Shown piece by piece: positions 1-8,115 of a stretch of DNA of 64,000 bases (position 1 is the stretch's first letter; every line of letters begins with the position of its first letter). The notes below the pieces were generated by a model, which searched no databases, was not told the DNA's origin, and worked only from the letters and a program-made list of their open reading frames with translations. The translations under genes were made by a program, and so were the position numbers. Origin of the DNA: Maribacter arenosus (GTDB lineage: Bacteria; Bacteroidota; Bacteroidia; Flavobacteriales; Flavobacteriaceae); the NCBI RefSeq assembly GCF_014610845.1, contig NZ_JABTCG010000003.1, forward strand, positions 1 to 64,000. Reading direction: 5' to 3'.

Positions 1-52
1 TTTCGCCTCCGATCAGCAAATGCTTTAAAGTAATGTTTCTGCCCTTGAACAT
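1..52 (-). CDS. Possible 5' end of a gene leaving the window on the left
   Basis: Reading leftward from an ATG at position 52 the frame stays open to the window edge, giving 17 codons that begin MFKGRNITLK. Its start lies 93 bases from the divergent zinc-ribbon gene at 145. I do not recognise the protein and the fragment is too short to assign. The case rests only on an open frame and plausible divergent spacing, so it could be chance. Confidence 0.25.
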   Translation of the reverse strand, partial: MFKGRNITLKHLLIGGE

Positions 53-100
53 GATTTGATTTTTGTAAATATCAAAAAACAAAATAATTTAACCGTACCT

Positions 101-121
101 TATACGAATAGGATACGTATA
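101..121. repeat. Short inverted repeat between divergent starts
   Basis: The sequence tatacg (101-106) is followed after nine bases by its inverse cgtata (116-121). It lies between the possible leftward start at 52 and the zinc-ribbon gene at 145, where an operator would be expected. Six-base arms in AT-rich DNA can easily arise by chance, so a regulatory role is only a guess. Confidence 0.25.
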
Positions 122-144
122 ATGAACCAATAAGCTATAAATAG

Positions 145-549
145 ATGAGATTATATAAGAAATGCCTTCATTGCGGTAAGGAATTGGAAGGTAGAACGGA
201 CAAGAAATTCTGTGACCCCCAATGTAAAAGCTCTTTCCAATACCAAAAGGAAAAAGAGCGACCTGAGCGGTTTTACAACAAAGTTGATAATCAATTAAAG
301 CTCAATAGAAAGATATTGAAAGAATATAATAAAGGAGGCAAGGTAACCGTAAGGGCAGAAATGTTATTGAAACTGGGTTTCGACCCAAATTTCTTCACAC
401 ACTACTGGAAGAACCAAAAGGATGATGTTTATCTATTCGTATATGAATATGGCTTTTTGACAAGAAAAGAGAATGGTAAAGAAAAATATGTACTGGTCAT
501 TTGGCAGGATTATATGATAAAGAATCCAAAACAGTCCAAAATAAATTAA
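145..549 (+). CDS. Small zinc-ribbon protein of unknown function
   Basis: This 134-residue protein has an N-terminal zinc-ribbon-like knuckle: Cys7-x2-Cys10 and Cys23-x3-Cys27 with the text GRTDKKFC between. Next come a charged, probably helical segment (about 30-65) and a C-terminal part rich in aromatic residues (about 75-125). From memory it resembles a widespread small Bacteroidota family whose members share the CxxC-GRxDKKFC start and a later aromatic YxYGxL-type motif; here that motif reads YEYGFL. Function is unknown; nucleic-acid binding is only suggested by the zinc ribbon. It ends about 90 bases from the 3' side of tRNA-Leu, a usual boundary for integrated elements. ATG at 145 is the only reasonable start. 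Confidence 0.7.
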   Translation: MRLYKKCLHCGKELEGRTDKKFCDPQCKSSFQYQKEKERPERFYNKVDNQLKLNRKILKEYNKGGKVTVRAEMLLKLGFDPNFFTHYWKNQKDDVYLFVYEYGFLTRKENGKEKYVLVIWQDYMIKNPKQSKIN

Positions 550-580
550 AATATATGGTTAATTCCATAAATTGGATTTT

Positions 581-600
581 GTTGTACCTATGTTGTACCT
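581..600. repeat. Direct repeat gttgtacct x2 near the tRNA 3' side
   Basis: The nonamer gttgtacct occurs at 581-589 and again at 592-600, about 45 bases beyond the 3' end of tRNA-Leu. Paired short repeats next to a tRNA 3' end can be integrase arm or core sites or remains of an attachment site. No integrase gene is visible in the window, so this is only a candidate. Confidence 0.35.
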
Positions 601-610
601 GAAAGAAAAA

Positions 611-633
611 AGCCAAGATTATAAATCTTGGCT
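611..633 (-). terminator. Hairpin terminator after the tRNA pair
   Basis: Arms agccaagat and atcttggct enclose a short AT loop and are flanked by A-rich and T-rich tracts. It lies just downstream of tRNA-Leu on the minus strand and would also stop rightward transcription from the zinc-ribbon gene, so it may work in both directions. Confidence 0.7.
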
Positions 634-642
634 TTCCCTTTG

Positions 643-726
643 TACTCGAGGCGGGACTTGAACCCGCACGGCCTAATGGCCATTGGATTTTAAGTCCAAC
701 GTGTCTACCAATTCCACCACTCGAGC
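643..726 (-). tRNA. tRNA-Leu (anticodon TAA)
   Basis: Read on the minus strand, the acceptor arms GCTCGAG (720-726) and CTCGAGT (644-650) pair with one G-T wobble. The D arm GTGGAATTGGTAGAC, the anticodon loop with TAA in a GTTGGACTTAAAATCCAA context, a class II variable arm and the T arm GCGGGTTCAAGTCCCGC are all visible. The 84-base length fits a leucine tRNA with a long variable arm. The 3' CCA is not encoded. It lies 36 bases downstream of tRNA-Gly and is probably co-transcribed with it. Confidence 0.95.
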
Positions 727-762
727 CGGACTCAAAAAAAAACGCTGACGAGCAGCGTTTCG

Positions 763-835
763 AGCGAAAAACGGGATTCGAACCCGCGACCTCCACCTTG
801 GCAAGGTGGCGCTCTACCAACTGAGCTATTTTCGC
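763..835 (-). tRNA. tRNA-Gly (anticodon GCC)
   Basis: On the minus strand the acceptor stem GCGAAAA (829-835) pairs with TTTTCGC (764-770). The D arm AGCTCAGTTGGTAGAGC, the anticodon stem-loop CCACC-TTGCCAA-GGTGG (anticodon GCC) and the T arm with GGTTCGAATCC are complete. The 73-base length is normal and CCA is not encoded. It is the first gene of a two-tRNA transcript with tRNA-Leu. Confidence 0.96.
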
Positions 836-954
836 GTTTTAAAAGAACTACACAATATCACTGATGCGGACGCAAATTTAATACAATTCTATAAAAGGCA
901 AAGAAATTTCGATTGAAAAATTTAAACCTGTAATTTTTTCAAATCCTTGTTCGT

Positions 955-3576
955 TTAAGAGGAAGCCTTCTTGTTTTTGGTAAGCAATCGCTTGATCTCG
1001 TTCAGCTTCATTAAGGCTTCTACCGGGGTGAGGGTATTGATGTCCAAAGTGGTGATTTCCTCTTTTATCTGTTCCAATAAGGGGTCATCCAAATTAAAGA
1101 AACTGAGTTGCATTTCATCTTGTACAGCATGTAGCTTATCTGTTAATTCTTCACTGGAATGTGATTTCTCCAATTTCTTCAAAATCTTATTGGCCTTTTG
1201 GATCACTTGCTGGGGCATACCGGCCATTTTGGCTACGTGTATACCGAAACTATGCTCACTGCCACCAGGGGTTAGCTTACGCAAGAATAGCACCTTGTTT
1301 TTTAGTTCCTTGACGGAAACATTATAATTCTTAATCCGCTCAAAGGTCGATGCCATTTCATTAAGTTCGTGATAGTGGGTGGCAAAAAGGGTTTTCGCCC
1401 GTGCAGGATGTTCATGAAGATATTCCGAGATGGCCCAAGCAATCGAAATGCCGTCATAAGTACTTGTACCTCGTCCTATCTCATCCAAAAGTATAAGGCT
1501 TCTTTCCGATAGGTTATTCAATATCGAGGCCGTTTCATTCATTTCTACCATGAACGTCGATTCACCCATAGAAATATTGTCACTTGCCCCCACGCGAGTG
1601 AAAATCTTATCCACATAGCCTATTTTAGCGGATTCGGCAGGCACAAAACTTCCCATTTGGGCTAGCAAAACAATCAAGGCCGTTTGTCGTAAAATGGCCG
1701 ATTTACCACTCATGTTGGGTCCCGTGATCATAATGATTTGTTGGTTTTCACGATTGAGCACCAGGTCATTGGCGATATAAGCCTCCCCTAAGGGCAATTG
1801 TTTTTCGATGACCGGGTGGCGCCCCCCTATGATTTCAAGCTCGGTAGAATCATTGAGCTGTGGTTCATTGTAATGGTTGCTTATGGCCAGTTGTGTAAAT
1901 CCGCAAAGACAATCAAGAATAGCGATTTGTCGTGCATTGTTCTGAACAGGTACGATATATTCTTGCATCCAGACCACTAACTGGGCGAATAACTGTTGTT
2001 CAAGAAGCTGTATACGTTCTTCAGCACCAAGTATTTTGGCCTCGTATTCCTTTAGTTCTTCTGTGATATAGCGTTCGGCATTGACCAAGGTCTGTTTACG
2101 TATCCAAGTGTCTGGCACTTTGTCTTTATGGGTATTACGAACTTCGATATAATAGCCGAATACGTTGTTCGAGGCAATTTTCAACGAACTTATACCGGTT
2201 AATTCGGTTTCCCTTTCCAACATTTTGTCCAGATATTCCTTGCCTGAAAAAGCCAAACCACGAAGTTCATCCAATTCCTCGGAATACCCTTGGGCAATAG
2301 TATTGCCTTTAAGTACATTCACCGGAGCCTCTTCATTGACCATTTCCTTGATTTTGGCCCTTAGCAAATCACAGGAATGCAGTTGGTCCCCTATCAGTTT
2401 TAAAGCCTCATTTGAACTTTGGGTGGTAAGTTGTTTGATCGGTATTGCAGCTTCAAGGGAATTTTTAAGCTGAATGACCTCTTTCGGATGTATTTTACCG
2501 GTAGCCACTTTAGAGATCAACCGCTCCAAATCCCCCATTTGTTTAATACCAGTTTGCAGTTTTTGCAATAAGGTTCCATCAACTTTCAAGTGGGAAATGA
2601 CCTGGTGTCTTCGACGTATTTTTTCAATGTTTTTTAAAGGAAGCGCCAACCAGCGTTTCAACATTCTGCCACCCATAGGGGAAATAGTATGGTCAATTAC
2701 ATCCAATAGGGTTACGGCATTACTGTTCGAGGAATGATAAAGTTCTAGATTTTTGATGGTGAACCGGTCCATCCAAATATATTCTTCCTCGGCAATACGC
2801 TTAATGGTATTGATATGCTGCAATTGGCGATGTTGGGTTTCCGATAAATAATGGAGAACCACCCCTGAAGCAATGATCCCATGGGTCAGCTGGTCTACCC
2901 CAAAACCTTTTAAGGAGTTGGTCTTAAAATGTTTGGTTAGCGTTTCGAGGGCATAATCGTCCTGAAACAACCAATCTTCCGTAAAAAATGTGTGGTATTG
3001 GGTGCCAAATAATTCAGTGAATTCCTTTTTATTCGCCTTGGAGACTAAAATCTCGTTCGGACTAAGATTCTGAAGCAATTTGTCGATTTGTTCCTCATTG
3101 CCTTCGGCAACTAAGAATTCCCCGGTTGAAATATCCAAAAATGAAACCCCCAATAATTTTCTGCCAAAGTGAACCGCACATAGGAAATTATTGGTCTTCG
3201 CATTGAGAATGTCATCATTCAAGGCAACCCCTGGTGTCACTAGCTCAGTTACCCCACGCTTTACTATGCTCTTTGTAAGTTTGGGATCCTCCAACTGGTC
3301 ACATATGGCAACCCTTTGGCCCGCTTTGACCAATTTAGGGAGATACGTATTTAATGAGTGGTGCGGAAAACCGGCAAGCTCTGTACGATCCCCACCATTG
3401 TTACGATGGGTGAGAATAATGCCGAGTATTTTTGATGCCTTTATAGCATCTTCGCCAAAGGTTTCATAAAAATCACCAACCCGGAATAGGAGCAACGCAT
3501 CAGGATATTTAGTCTTGATGGTGTTGTATTGTTTCATTAAAGGGGTGACCTTTTTTGTTTTTTCCGTCTTTTTCAA
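955..3576 (-). CDS. mutS: DNA mismatch repair protein MutS
   Basis: This 873-residue protein has the full MutS architecture: the mismatch-binding N-terminal domain with the Phe-x-Glu wedge (Phe36-Tyr37-Glu38), the connector and lever/clamp domains, and the C-terminal ATPase. Walker [10 protein letters not shown] lies near residues 616-624 and the Walker B region [12 protein letters not shown] near 697-708, followed by the ATHYHEL motif. It recognises mispairs and, with MutL, starts post-replicative repair. Length matches bacterial MutS1, so it is not a MutS2. It is transcribed alone, diverging from the SpoU methyltransferase at 3722. No clear -7 box was found upstream. Confidence 0.98.
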   Translation of the reverse strand: MKKTEKTKKVTPLMKQYNTIKTKYPDALLLFRVGDFYETFGEDAIKASKILGIILTHRNNGGDRTELAGFPHHSLNTYLPKLVKAGQRVAICDQLEDPKLTKSIVKRGVTELVTPGVALNDDILNAKTNNFLCAVHFGRKLLGVSFLDISTGEFLVAEGNEEQIDKLLQNLSPNEILVSKANKKEFTELFGTQYHTFFTEDWLFQDDYALETLTKHFKTNSLKGFGVDQLTHGIIASGVVLHYLSETQHRQLQHINTIKRIAEEEYIWMDRFTIKNLELYHSSNSNAVTLLDVIDHTISPMGGRMLKRWLALPLKNIEKIRRRHQVISHLKVDGTLLQKLQTGIKQMGDLERLISKVATGKIHPKEVIQLKNSLEAAIPIKQLTTQSSNEALKLIGDQLHSCDLLRAKIKEMVNEEAPVNVLKGNTIAQGYSEELDELRGLAFSGKEYLDKMLERETELTGISSLKIASNNVFGYYIEVRNTHKDKVPDTWIRKQTLVNAERYITEELKEYEAKILGAEERIQLLEQQLFAQLVVWMQEYIVPVQNNARQIAILDCLCGFTQLAISNHYNEPQLNDSTELEIIGGRHPVIEKQLPLGEAYIANDLVLNRENQQIIMITGPNMSGKSAILRQTALIVLLAQMGSFVPAESAKIGYVDKIFTRVGASDNISMGESTFMVEMNETASILNNLSERSLILLDEIGRGTSTYDGISIAWAISEYLHEHPARAKTLFATHYHELNEMASTFERIKNYNVSVKELKNKVLFLRKLTPGGSEHSFGIHVAKMAGMPQQVIQKANKILKKLEKSHSSEELTDKLHAVQDEMQLSFFNLDDPLLEQIKEEITTLDINTLTPVEALMKLNEIKRLLTKNKKASS

Positions 3577-3721
3577 AGCGATAGGAATAACTTATTTTTG
3601 CATTGTTCTCAATAAGACGAAAATACCAATTTTGACGTGTAATACGCACCATTGTTAATATGTTTGAAAAAGTTTATCCTTTTCTGGATTATTTGGTTTT
3701 ATACAGGTTTAATAAAAAAAG

Positions 3722-4252
3722 ATGCGCAAATTAAAAAATGAGGAATTGCACCGTTTGGGTGTTGATGGCTTTAAAGCGGCAGAAAAAACCCCATTGATCA
3801 TAATCCTGGATAATATTCGAAGTTTGAACAATATTGGTTCTGTTTTCAGAACGGCCGATGCTTTTTTGATCGAGAAAATATACCTCTGTGGTATAACGGC
3901 GACACCCCCACATAAAGATATTCGAAAAACGGCCTTGGGAGCCACCGATAGTGTAAGTTGGGAATATAGAAAAGACACTTTGGAACTCGTGGAAGAGTTA
4001 AAAATTTCGGGTTTTAAAGTTGTGTCTATTGAACAGGCTGAAAATGCAACACAGCTAGATCAATTCGACGTTGAAAAAAAGGTAAAATACGCTCTTGTTT
4101 TCGGGAATGAGGTAAAAGGGGTTTCCCAAGAGGTAGTGAACGCTAGTGATCAAGTATTGGAGATTCCGCAATATGGCACCAAGCATTCGCTGAACATATC
4201 GGTGAGCGTAGGAATTGTCATTTGGGACTTATGGTCCAAGATCAATAAATAA
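3722..4252 (+). CDS. SpoU/TrmH-family RNA 2'-O-methyltransferase
   Basis: This 176-residue protein belongs to the SPOUT fold and methylates the 2'-OH of an RNA ribose using S-adenosylmethionine. The three family motifs are present: motif 1 with Asn31 and Arg43 (NIRSLNNIGSVFRTAD), motif 2 VFGNEVKGVS near residue 125, and motif 3 IPQYGTKHSLNISVSVG near 148-165, which forms the knotted cofactor site. It lacks the N-terminal RNA-binding extension of RlmB, so it is a minimal SpoU enzyme. The substrate (a tRNA or rRNA position) cannot be read from the sequence. It stands alone and is followed by a strong hairpin at 4256. Confidence 0.92.
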   Translation: MRKLKNEELHRLGVDGFKAAEKTPLIIILDNIRSLNNIGSVFRTADAFLIEKIYLCGITATPPHKDIRKTALGATDSVSWEYRKDTLELVEELKISGFKVVSIEQAENATQLDQFDVEKKVKYALVFGNEVKGVSQEVVNASDQVLEIPQYGTKHSLNISVSVGIVIWDLWSKINK

Positions 4253-4255
4253 AAA

Positions 4256-4283
4256 ACCCTGATGCAATCATCAGGGTCTTTCG
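4256..4283 (+). terminator. Intrinsic terminator after the SpoU methyltransferase
   Basis: Perfect nine-base arms accctgatg (4256-4264) and catcagggt (4269-4277) enclose a caat loop and are followed by a short T-rich run. It begins four bases after the methyltransferase stop codon. Confidence 0.85.
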
Positions 4284-4372
4284 CTATATAGTTTGAGTTA
4301 GTTAGTTGCTCTTAAGCAAGTGCTAATTAAGGAAAACCTTAGGTTCTACACAAGTAATATGTGAAAAATTTC

Positions 4373-5518
4373 TTAAAATGTTAATTCAAGGGCAAAATCC
4401 TGAATCTTGTCAATTATGGTATTGTAGTCCGTTGGATTTTCGACAAAATCCAAATCGCCAACATCGATGACCAAGGTATTCTGTTCAGGATAACTTTTAA
4501 AGAATTCAAAATAACCCTTGTTTATTTTATCCAAGTAGGCAGCTTCAATGCTTTGTTCATAGGCCCTGCCACGTTTTTTAATATTTTTTAGCAACCTGTC
4601 CGTAGATTGGTATAGGTACACATAAAGTCTTGGTTTTTGCACTTCCCGGTACATGAGTTTAAAAAGTTTACGGTAGAGGTTGAACTCGTCTTTTTGTAAG
4701 GTAACCTGGGCAAATATCAATGATTTGTAAATATCATAATCACTGACCATAAAATTCTTAAAAAGGTCGAACTGCGAGGTATCATCGGTAAATTGTTGAT
4801 ATCTATCCGCTAAAAATGACATTTCTAAAGGAAAAGCATATCGTCCTTGGTCCTCGTAAAATTTCGGCAAGAAAGGATTGTCGGCAAAACGTTCCAAGAC
4901 CAGCTTTCCATTGAAATCCTCGGCGATTTTTTGGGCCAAAGTGGTCTTCCCGGCCCCAATATTGCCTTCGATGGCCATAAAACTCAAATTGGAGAATAGC
5001 TCTTTTTTCGATGTATAGAGTTTATGTTGGGTTTTTCGAACAAGACCTTTGTCCCTACATTCCTGTAACAGGTTACGTGTGTCTTTTTTCAAGATGGGGT
5101 GATAAAACTGTGGTGCAATCTCCGCTAGTGGCATTAGAACAAACTTTCGGTCCTGCAACTTCGGATGGGGAACAGTCAACCTATCCGTTTGCACAACTTC
5201 GTTCCCATAATAAATGATATCAATATCTATGATCCTTGATTCATATCCCTTTTCCAAGAAGCGTTCCCTACCTAACATTTTTTCAATGGAAAGGATTTTT
5301 AACAAGACCTCCTCAGGGGTCAAATAGGTCTCGAGGGTAACACAGGCATTAAGAAAATCGTTCGCTTCGAATCCCCAGGCTTCACTTTCATAAACTTTTG
5401 AAATAGCGGTTATTTTTCCTACTTGGGCATCCAATCGAAATAAGGCATTTTGCAGGTTCTGCAGCCGATTGCCAAGATTACTGCCGATAGAAATATATGC
5501 CTTTTTAAGTTCGTTCAT
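4373..5518 (-). CDS. HPPK (FolK) - deoxynucleoside kinase fusion
   Basis: This protein joins two enzymes. Residues about 5-135 are 6-hydroxymethyl-7,8-dihydropterin pyrophosphokinase, the folate-pathway step before dihydropteroate synthase; SIGSNLGNR and YESRIIDIDIIYYG are its signatures. Residues about 178-380 are a deoxynucleoside kinase of the dCK/dGK family with the P-loop EGNIGAGKTT near 183, the ERFADNPFL segment and the RGRAYEQSI lid. The kinase salvages deoxynucleosides. I place the start at 5518 (MNELKKAYIS) rather than at an upstream ATG at 5551, because the extra residues MKLFCLLCFNI are not conserved in HPPK and fall in the divergent promoter region with sppA. The product has 381 residues. 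Confidence 0.93.
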   Translation of the reverse strand: MNELKKAYISIGSNLGNRLQNLQNALFRLDAQVGKITAISKVYESEAWGFEANDFLNACVTLETYLTPEEVLLKILSIEKMLGRERFLEKGYESRIIDIDIIYYGNEVVQTDRLTVPHPKLQDRKFVLMPLAEIAPQFYHPILKKDTRNLLQECRDKGLVRKTQHKLYTSKKELFSNLSFMAIEGNIGAGKTTLAQKIAEDFNGKLVLERFADNPFLPKFYEDQGRYAFPLEMSFLADRYQQFTDDTSQFDLFKNFMVSDYDIYKSLIFAQVTLQKDEFNLYRKLFKLMYREVQKPRLYVYLYQSTDRLLKNIKKRGRAYEQSIEAAYLDKINKGYFEFFKSYPEQNTLVIDVGDLDFVENPTDYNTIIDKIQDFALELTF

Positions 5519-5557
5519 AATATTAAAACAAAGTAAACAAAACAATTTCACTTTGGT

Positions 5558-5565
5558 TATCTTTG
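5558..5565 (+). promoter_or_regulatory. Bacteroidota -7 box for sppA
   Basis: TATCTTTG matches the TAnnTTTG -7 consensus of Bacteroidota and lies 24 bases upstream of the chosen sppA ATG. No good -33 TTTG is present at the usual spacing. A TTG inside this box would extend the reading frame, but that would place the start codon within the promoter. Confidence 0.6.
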
Positions 5566-5589
5566 GCCCGTAATTATAATACGATAAGA

Positions 5590-7350
5590 ATGAATTTTTT
5601 GAGAAATCTATTAGCGGCCATACTGGGTAGTTTGATCGCTTTTGGGATTATGGTGGTTATGTTCATGCTTTTTATAAGCTTGATCGCGGGTGCCGAGGAT
5701 GGGGTGGTCATTAAGGCAAATACCATCTTGGAACTGCAACTGCAACATCCTATTAATGATTATGTCGGAAATAATGAAGCCGATCCTTTTGCGAGTATTT
5801 TTGGAAAAGCCCAGGGATTGGACGAAATTCTACACGCCATTGCAGTAGCCAAGACAGATCCTGATATTAAAGGTATAAGCATCAATAGCAATTTCATCTT
5901 AGCCGGACTTGCCCAGACCCAAGCGATTCGGAAAGCGCTGGAAGATTTTAAACAAAGTGGAAAATTCATATATACCTATGCCGACTTCTATTTGCAAAAA
6001 GATTATTATTTGGCAAGCGTAGCGGACTCCATCTTCTTGAATCCGGTTGGTGGAATGGATTTTAAGGGCCTTTCTTCCGAAGTCTTGTTTTACAAGGATT
6101 TGCAAGAGAAAACAGGAGTAAAGATGGAGGTGATCCGTCATGGTAAATATAAAAGTGCCGTTGAGCCATTTTTAGCGAATGAAATGAGTGATGCCAACAG
6201 GACCCAGATAAAGGAATTGATAACTTCGTTATGGAACACCATGGTTACCGATATCGCTGAAGGAAGAAATATAAGTGAGGCGAATATAAATATCATTGCC
6301 GATACTTTGGGAGGTAGGTTGCCGAAATACGCCAAGGCTTCTGGATTGGTAGATGACCTATTGTTCTTTGATGAATATGAAGGCAAACTCAGATCTGCCT
6401 TGTCCATGGATGCCAAAAAGGAAATCAACTATGTATCATTGGATGACTATACCAGACGATCCAATAAAAAGACCATACATAAAGGGGACAATAAAATAGC
6501 GGTCGTTTATGCACAGGGAGAGATTTTATATGGGGAAGGAGGTCCGGATATAATCGGTCAAGGGATTATTACAAAGGCCCTGAAGAAGGCAGTTGATGAT
6601 GATAACGTAAAGGCGATTGTACTGCGTGTGGATTCGCCCGGGGGAAGTGCCTTAACCTCGGACATTATTTGGCGCGAGGTTGAACTGGCCAAGGAAAAGA
6701 AACCTGTGGTGGTTTCAATGGGAAATGTTGCTGCTTCAGGGGGCTATTATATAGCCGCAGGGGCAAATAAGATTTTTGCGGAGCCAACGACCATAACAGG
6801 TTCGATCGGGGTATTCGGCACAATTCCGAATATCAACGGATTGGCCACCGATATTGGTATAAATGCGGAACAAGTCGGTACCAATGCAAATTCAGTGGAT
6901 TACTCAGTGTTCGAACCCATGACCGACGATTTTAGGAATGTGGTGCAAGAAGGTATTGAGGTGGTTTATGAAACCTTCTTGGAACGTGTGGCACAAGGGC
7001 GTAATATTACCGTGGCTCAGGCCGACAGTATGGCTCAAGGGCGCGTTTGGAGCGGGGTTGATGCCCAAAGATTAGGATTGGTCGATGAGCTGGGAACATT
7101 GGATGATGCCATTAAGGCTGCGGCCGGATTAGCTGAAATAGAAACCTACGGGATTAGAAAATATCCGAAGTACAAATCCGGATTTGAACGGTTCATGGAA
7201 GATATGAGCAGTGCAAAATCAAAAATAGGACAGAATTTAATCAAAGAGGAAATAGGACAGGATTCCTACGAAATCATAAAACAATTTAAATCGGTAATGG
7301 AGCAAAAGGGGATTCAAGCTAGGATGCCCTTTAAATTGGATATAAAATAA
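5590..7350 (+). CDS. sppA: Signal peptide peptidase SppA, 67-kDa type
   Basis: This 586-residue membrane-anchored serine protease degrades cleaved signal peptides. An N-terminal membrane segment (about residues 8-32) is followed by tandem S49 domains. The catalytic dyad is visible: Lys188 in RHGKYKSAVEPFL of the first domain and Ser383 in GNVAASGGYYIAAG of the second. Length fits the long, E. coli-like form rather than the short SohB/SppA36K form. I choose ATG at 5590 because the alternative TTG at 5563 lies within the -7 box. The queuosine-precursor transporter begins three bases after the stop, so the two are probably co-transcribed. Confidence 0.96.
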   Translation: MNFLRNLLAAILGSLIAFGIMVVMFMLFISLIAGAEDGVVIKANTILELQLQHPINDYVGNNEADPFASIFGKAQGLDEILHAIAVAKTDPDIKGISINSNFILAGLAQTQAIRKALEDFKQSGKFIYTYADFYLQKDYYLASVADSIFLNPVGGMDFKGLSSEVLFYKDLQEKTGVKMEVIRHGKYKSAVEPFLANEMSDANRTQIKELITSLWNTMVTDIAEGRNISEANINIIADTLGGRLPKYAKASGLVDDLLFFDEYEGKLRSALSMDAKKEINYVSLDDYTRRSNKKTIHKGDNKIAVVYAQGEILYGEGGPDIIGQGIITKALKKAVDDDNVKAIVLRVDSPGGSALTSDIIWREVELAKEKKPVVVSMGNVAASGGYYIAAGANKIFAEPTTITGSIGVFGTIPNINGLATDIGINAEQVGTNANSVDYSVFEPMTDDFRNVVQEGIEVVYETFLERVAQGRNITVAQADSMAQGRVWSGVDAQRLGLVDELGTLDDAIKAAAGLAEIETYGIRKYPKYKSGFERFMEDMSSAKSKIGQNLIKEEIGQDSYEIIKQFKSVMEQKGIQARMPFKLDIK

Positions 7351-7353
7351 ACG

Positions 7354-8064
7354 ATGAACCAGAAAGATAAAAGACTGGCTTATAAGGTTTATCTGTATCT
7401 GGGTGCCATGTTCATTACCTCCTTGGTGGTTTCGAACTTGATTTTCCAAAAATTCTTTTATTGGAATCCATTTGGCGAGGTAAGCGTTTTTGGGGCCAAC
7501 CTTTTTGAAGTCTCTGTAGGTATTTTACCCTATCCCATAACCTTTTTGATTACGGATCTTATATCTGAGATTTTCGGAAAGAAAAAGGCGAATCAGATCG
7601 TTACCGCCGGAATCTTCGCCTCGTTTTTCTCCATGGGTATCATATTTGTGGCCAACTACGTTCCGGCTATTGAAAACTCCCCGGTTGACAATGAGATCTT
7701 CAGTAAGGTTTTTGCGCTATCCCCAATTGCGGTATTGGCATCGATGCTGGCCTATTTATTTGCCCAATATGTGGATATTGCCATATATCACTTTTGGAAA
7801 CGCATGACCAAAGGCAGACACTTATGGTTACGGAATAATTTTTCAACTTTTTTATCCCAATTCATCGATACCTTTACGGTAGTCGGCCTTTTATGCCTGT
7901 TCAAGGTGTTGCCTTGGAGTATGTTCTATGGTTTGATCATAAGCGGTTTCCTTTTTAAGGTTTTAATCGCGTTCCTCGACACCCCTTTCCTCTATTTCTT
8001 CGTATATCTACTTAGAAAGCGATTTGGATTGAAAATAGGGGAGGAAATAAATTTGGAAGCATAA
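7354..8064 (+). CDS. Queuosine precursor transporter, YhhQ (DUF165) family
   Basis: This 236-residue integral membrane protein has about six hydrophobic segments. It carries the family pattern in its first half: a PYPITFLITDLISEIFGKKKA segment near residues 55-75, and FLSQFIDTFTVV near 170. Characterised members import queuosine precursors such as preQ0/preQ1 for tRNA wobble modification. Substrate specificity here is inferred from the family. It begins three bases after sppA ends, but I know of no functional link between them. No queuosine-pathway genes lie nearby. Confidence 0.9.
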   Translation: MNQKDKRLAYKVYLYLGAMFITSLVVSNLIFQKFFYWNPFGEVSVFGANLFEVSVGILPYPITFLITDLISEIFGKKKANQIVTAGIFASFFSMGIIFVANYVPAIENSPVDNEIFSKVFALSPIAVLASMLAYLFAQYVDIAIYHFWKRMTKGRHLWLRNNFSTFLSQFIDTFTVVGLLCLFKVLPWSMFYGLIISGFLFKVLIAFLDTPFLYFFVYLLRKRFGLKIGEEINLEA

Positions 8065-8115
8065 AATATTCCACCTTTCCCGGAGTTAATATCTTAGATA
8101 AAAAGCTATAGTAAA

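Noticed and set aside
497-820. Minus-strand frame of 107 codons across the two tRNAs
   Set aside because: It is the antisense reading of two clear tRNA genes. Texts such as GSNPVFRS are the usual spurious translation of tRNA T arms.
3593-3600. TATTTTTG box as promoter of the SpoU methyltransferase
   Set aside because: It lies 122 bases from the start with no other supporting element. The AT-rich region gives such matches by chance.
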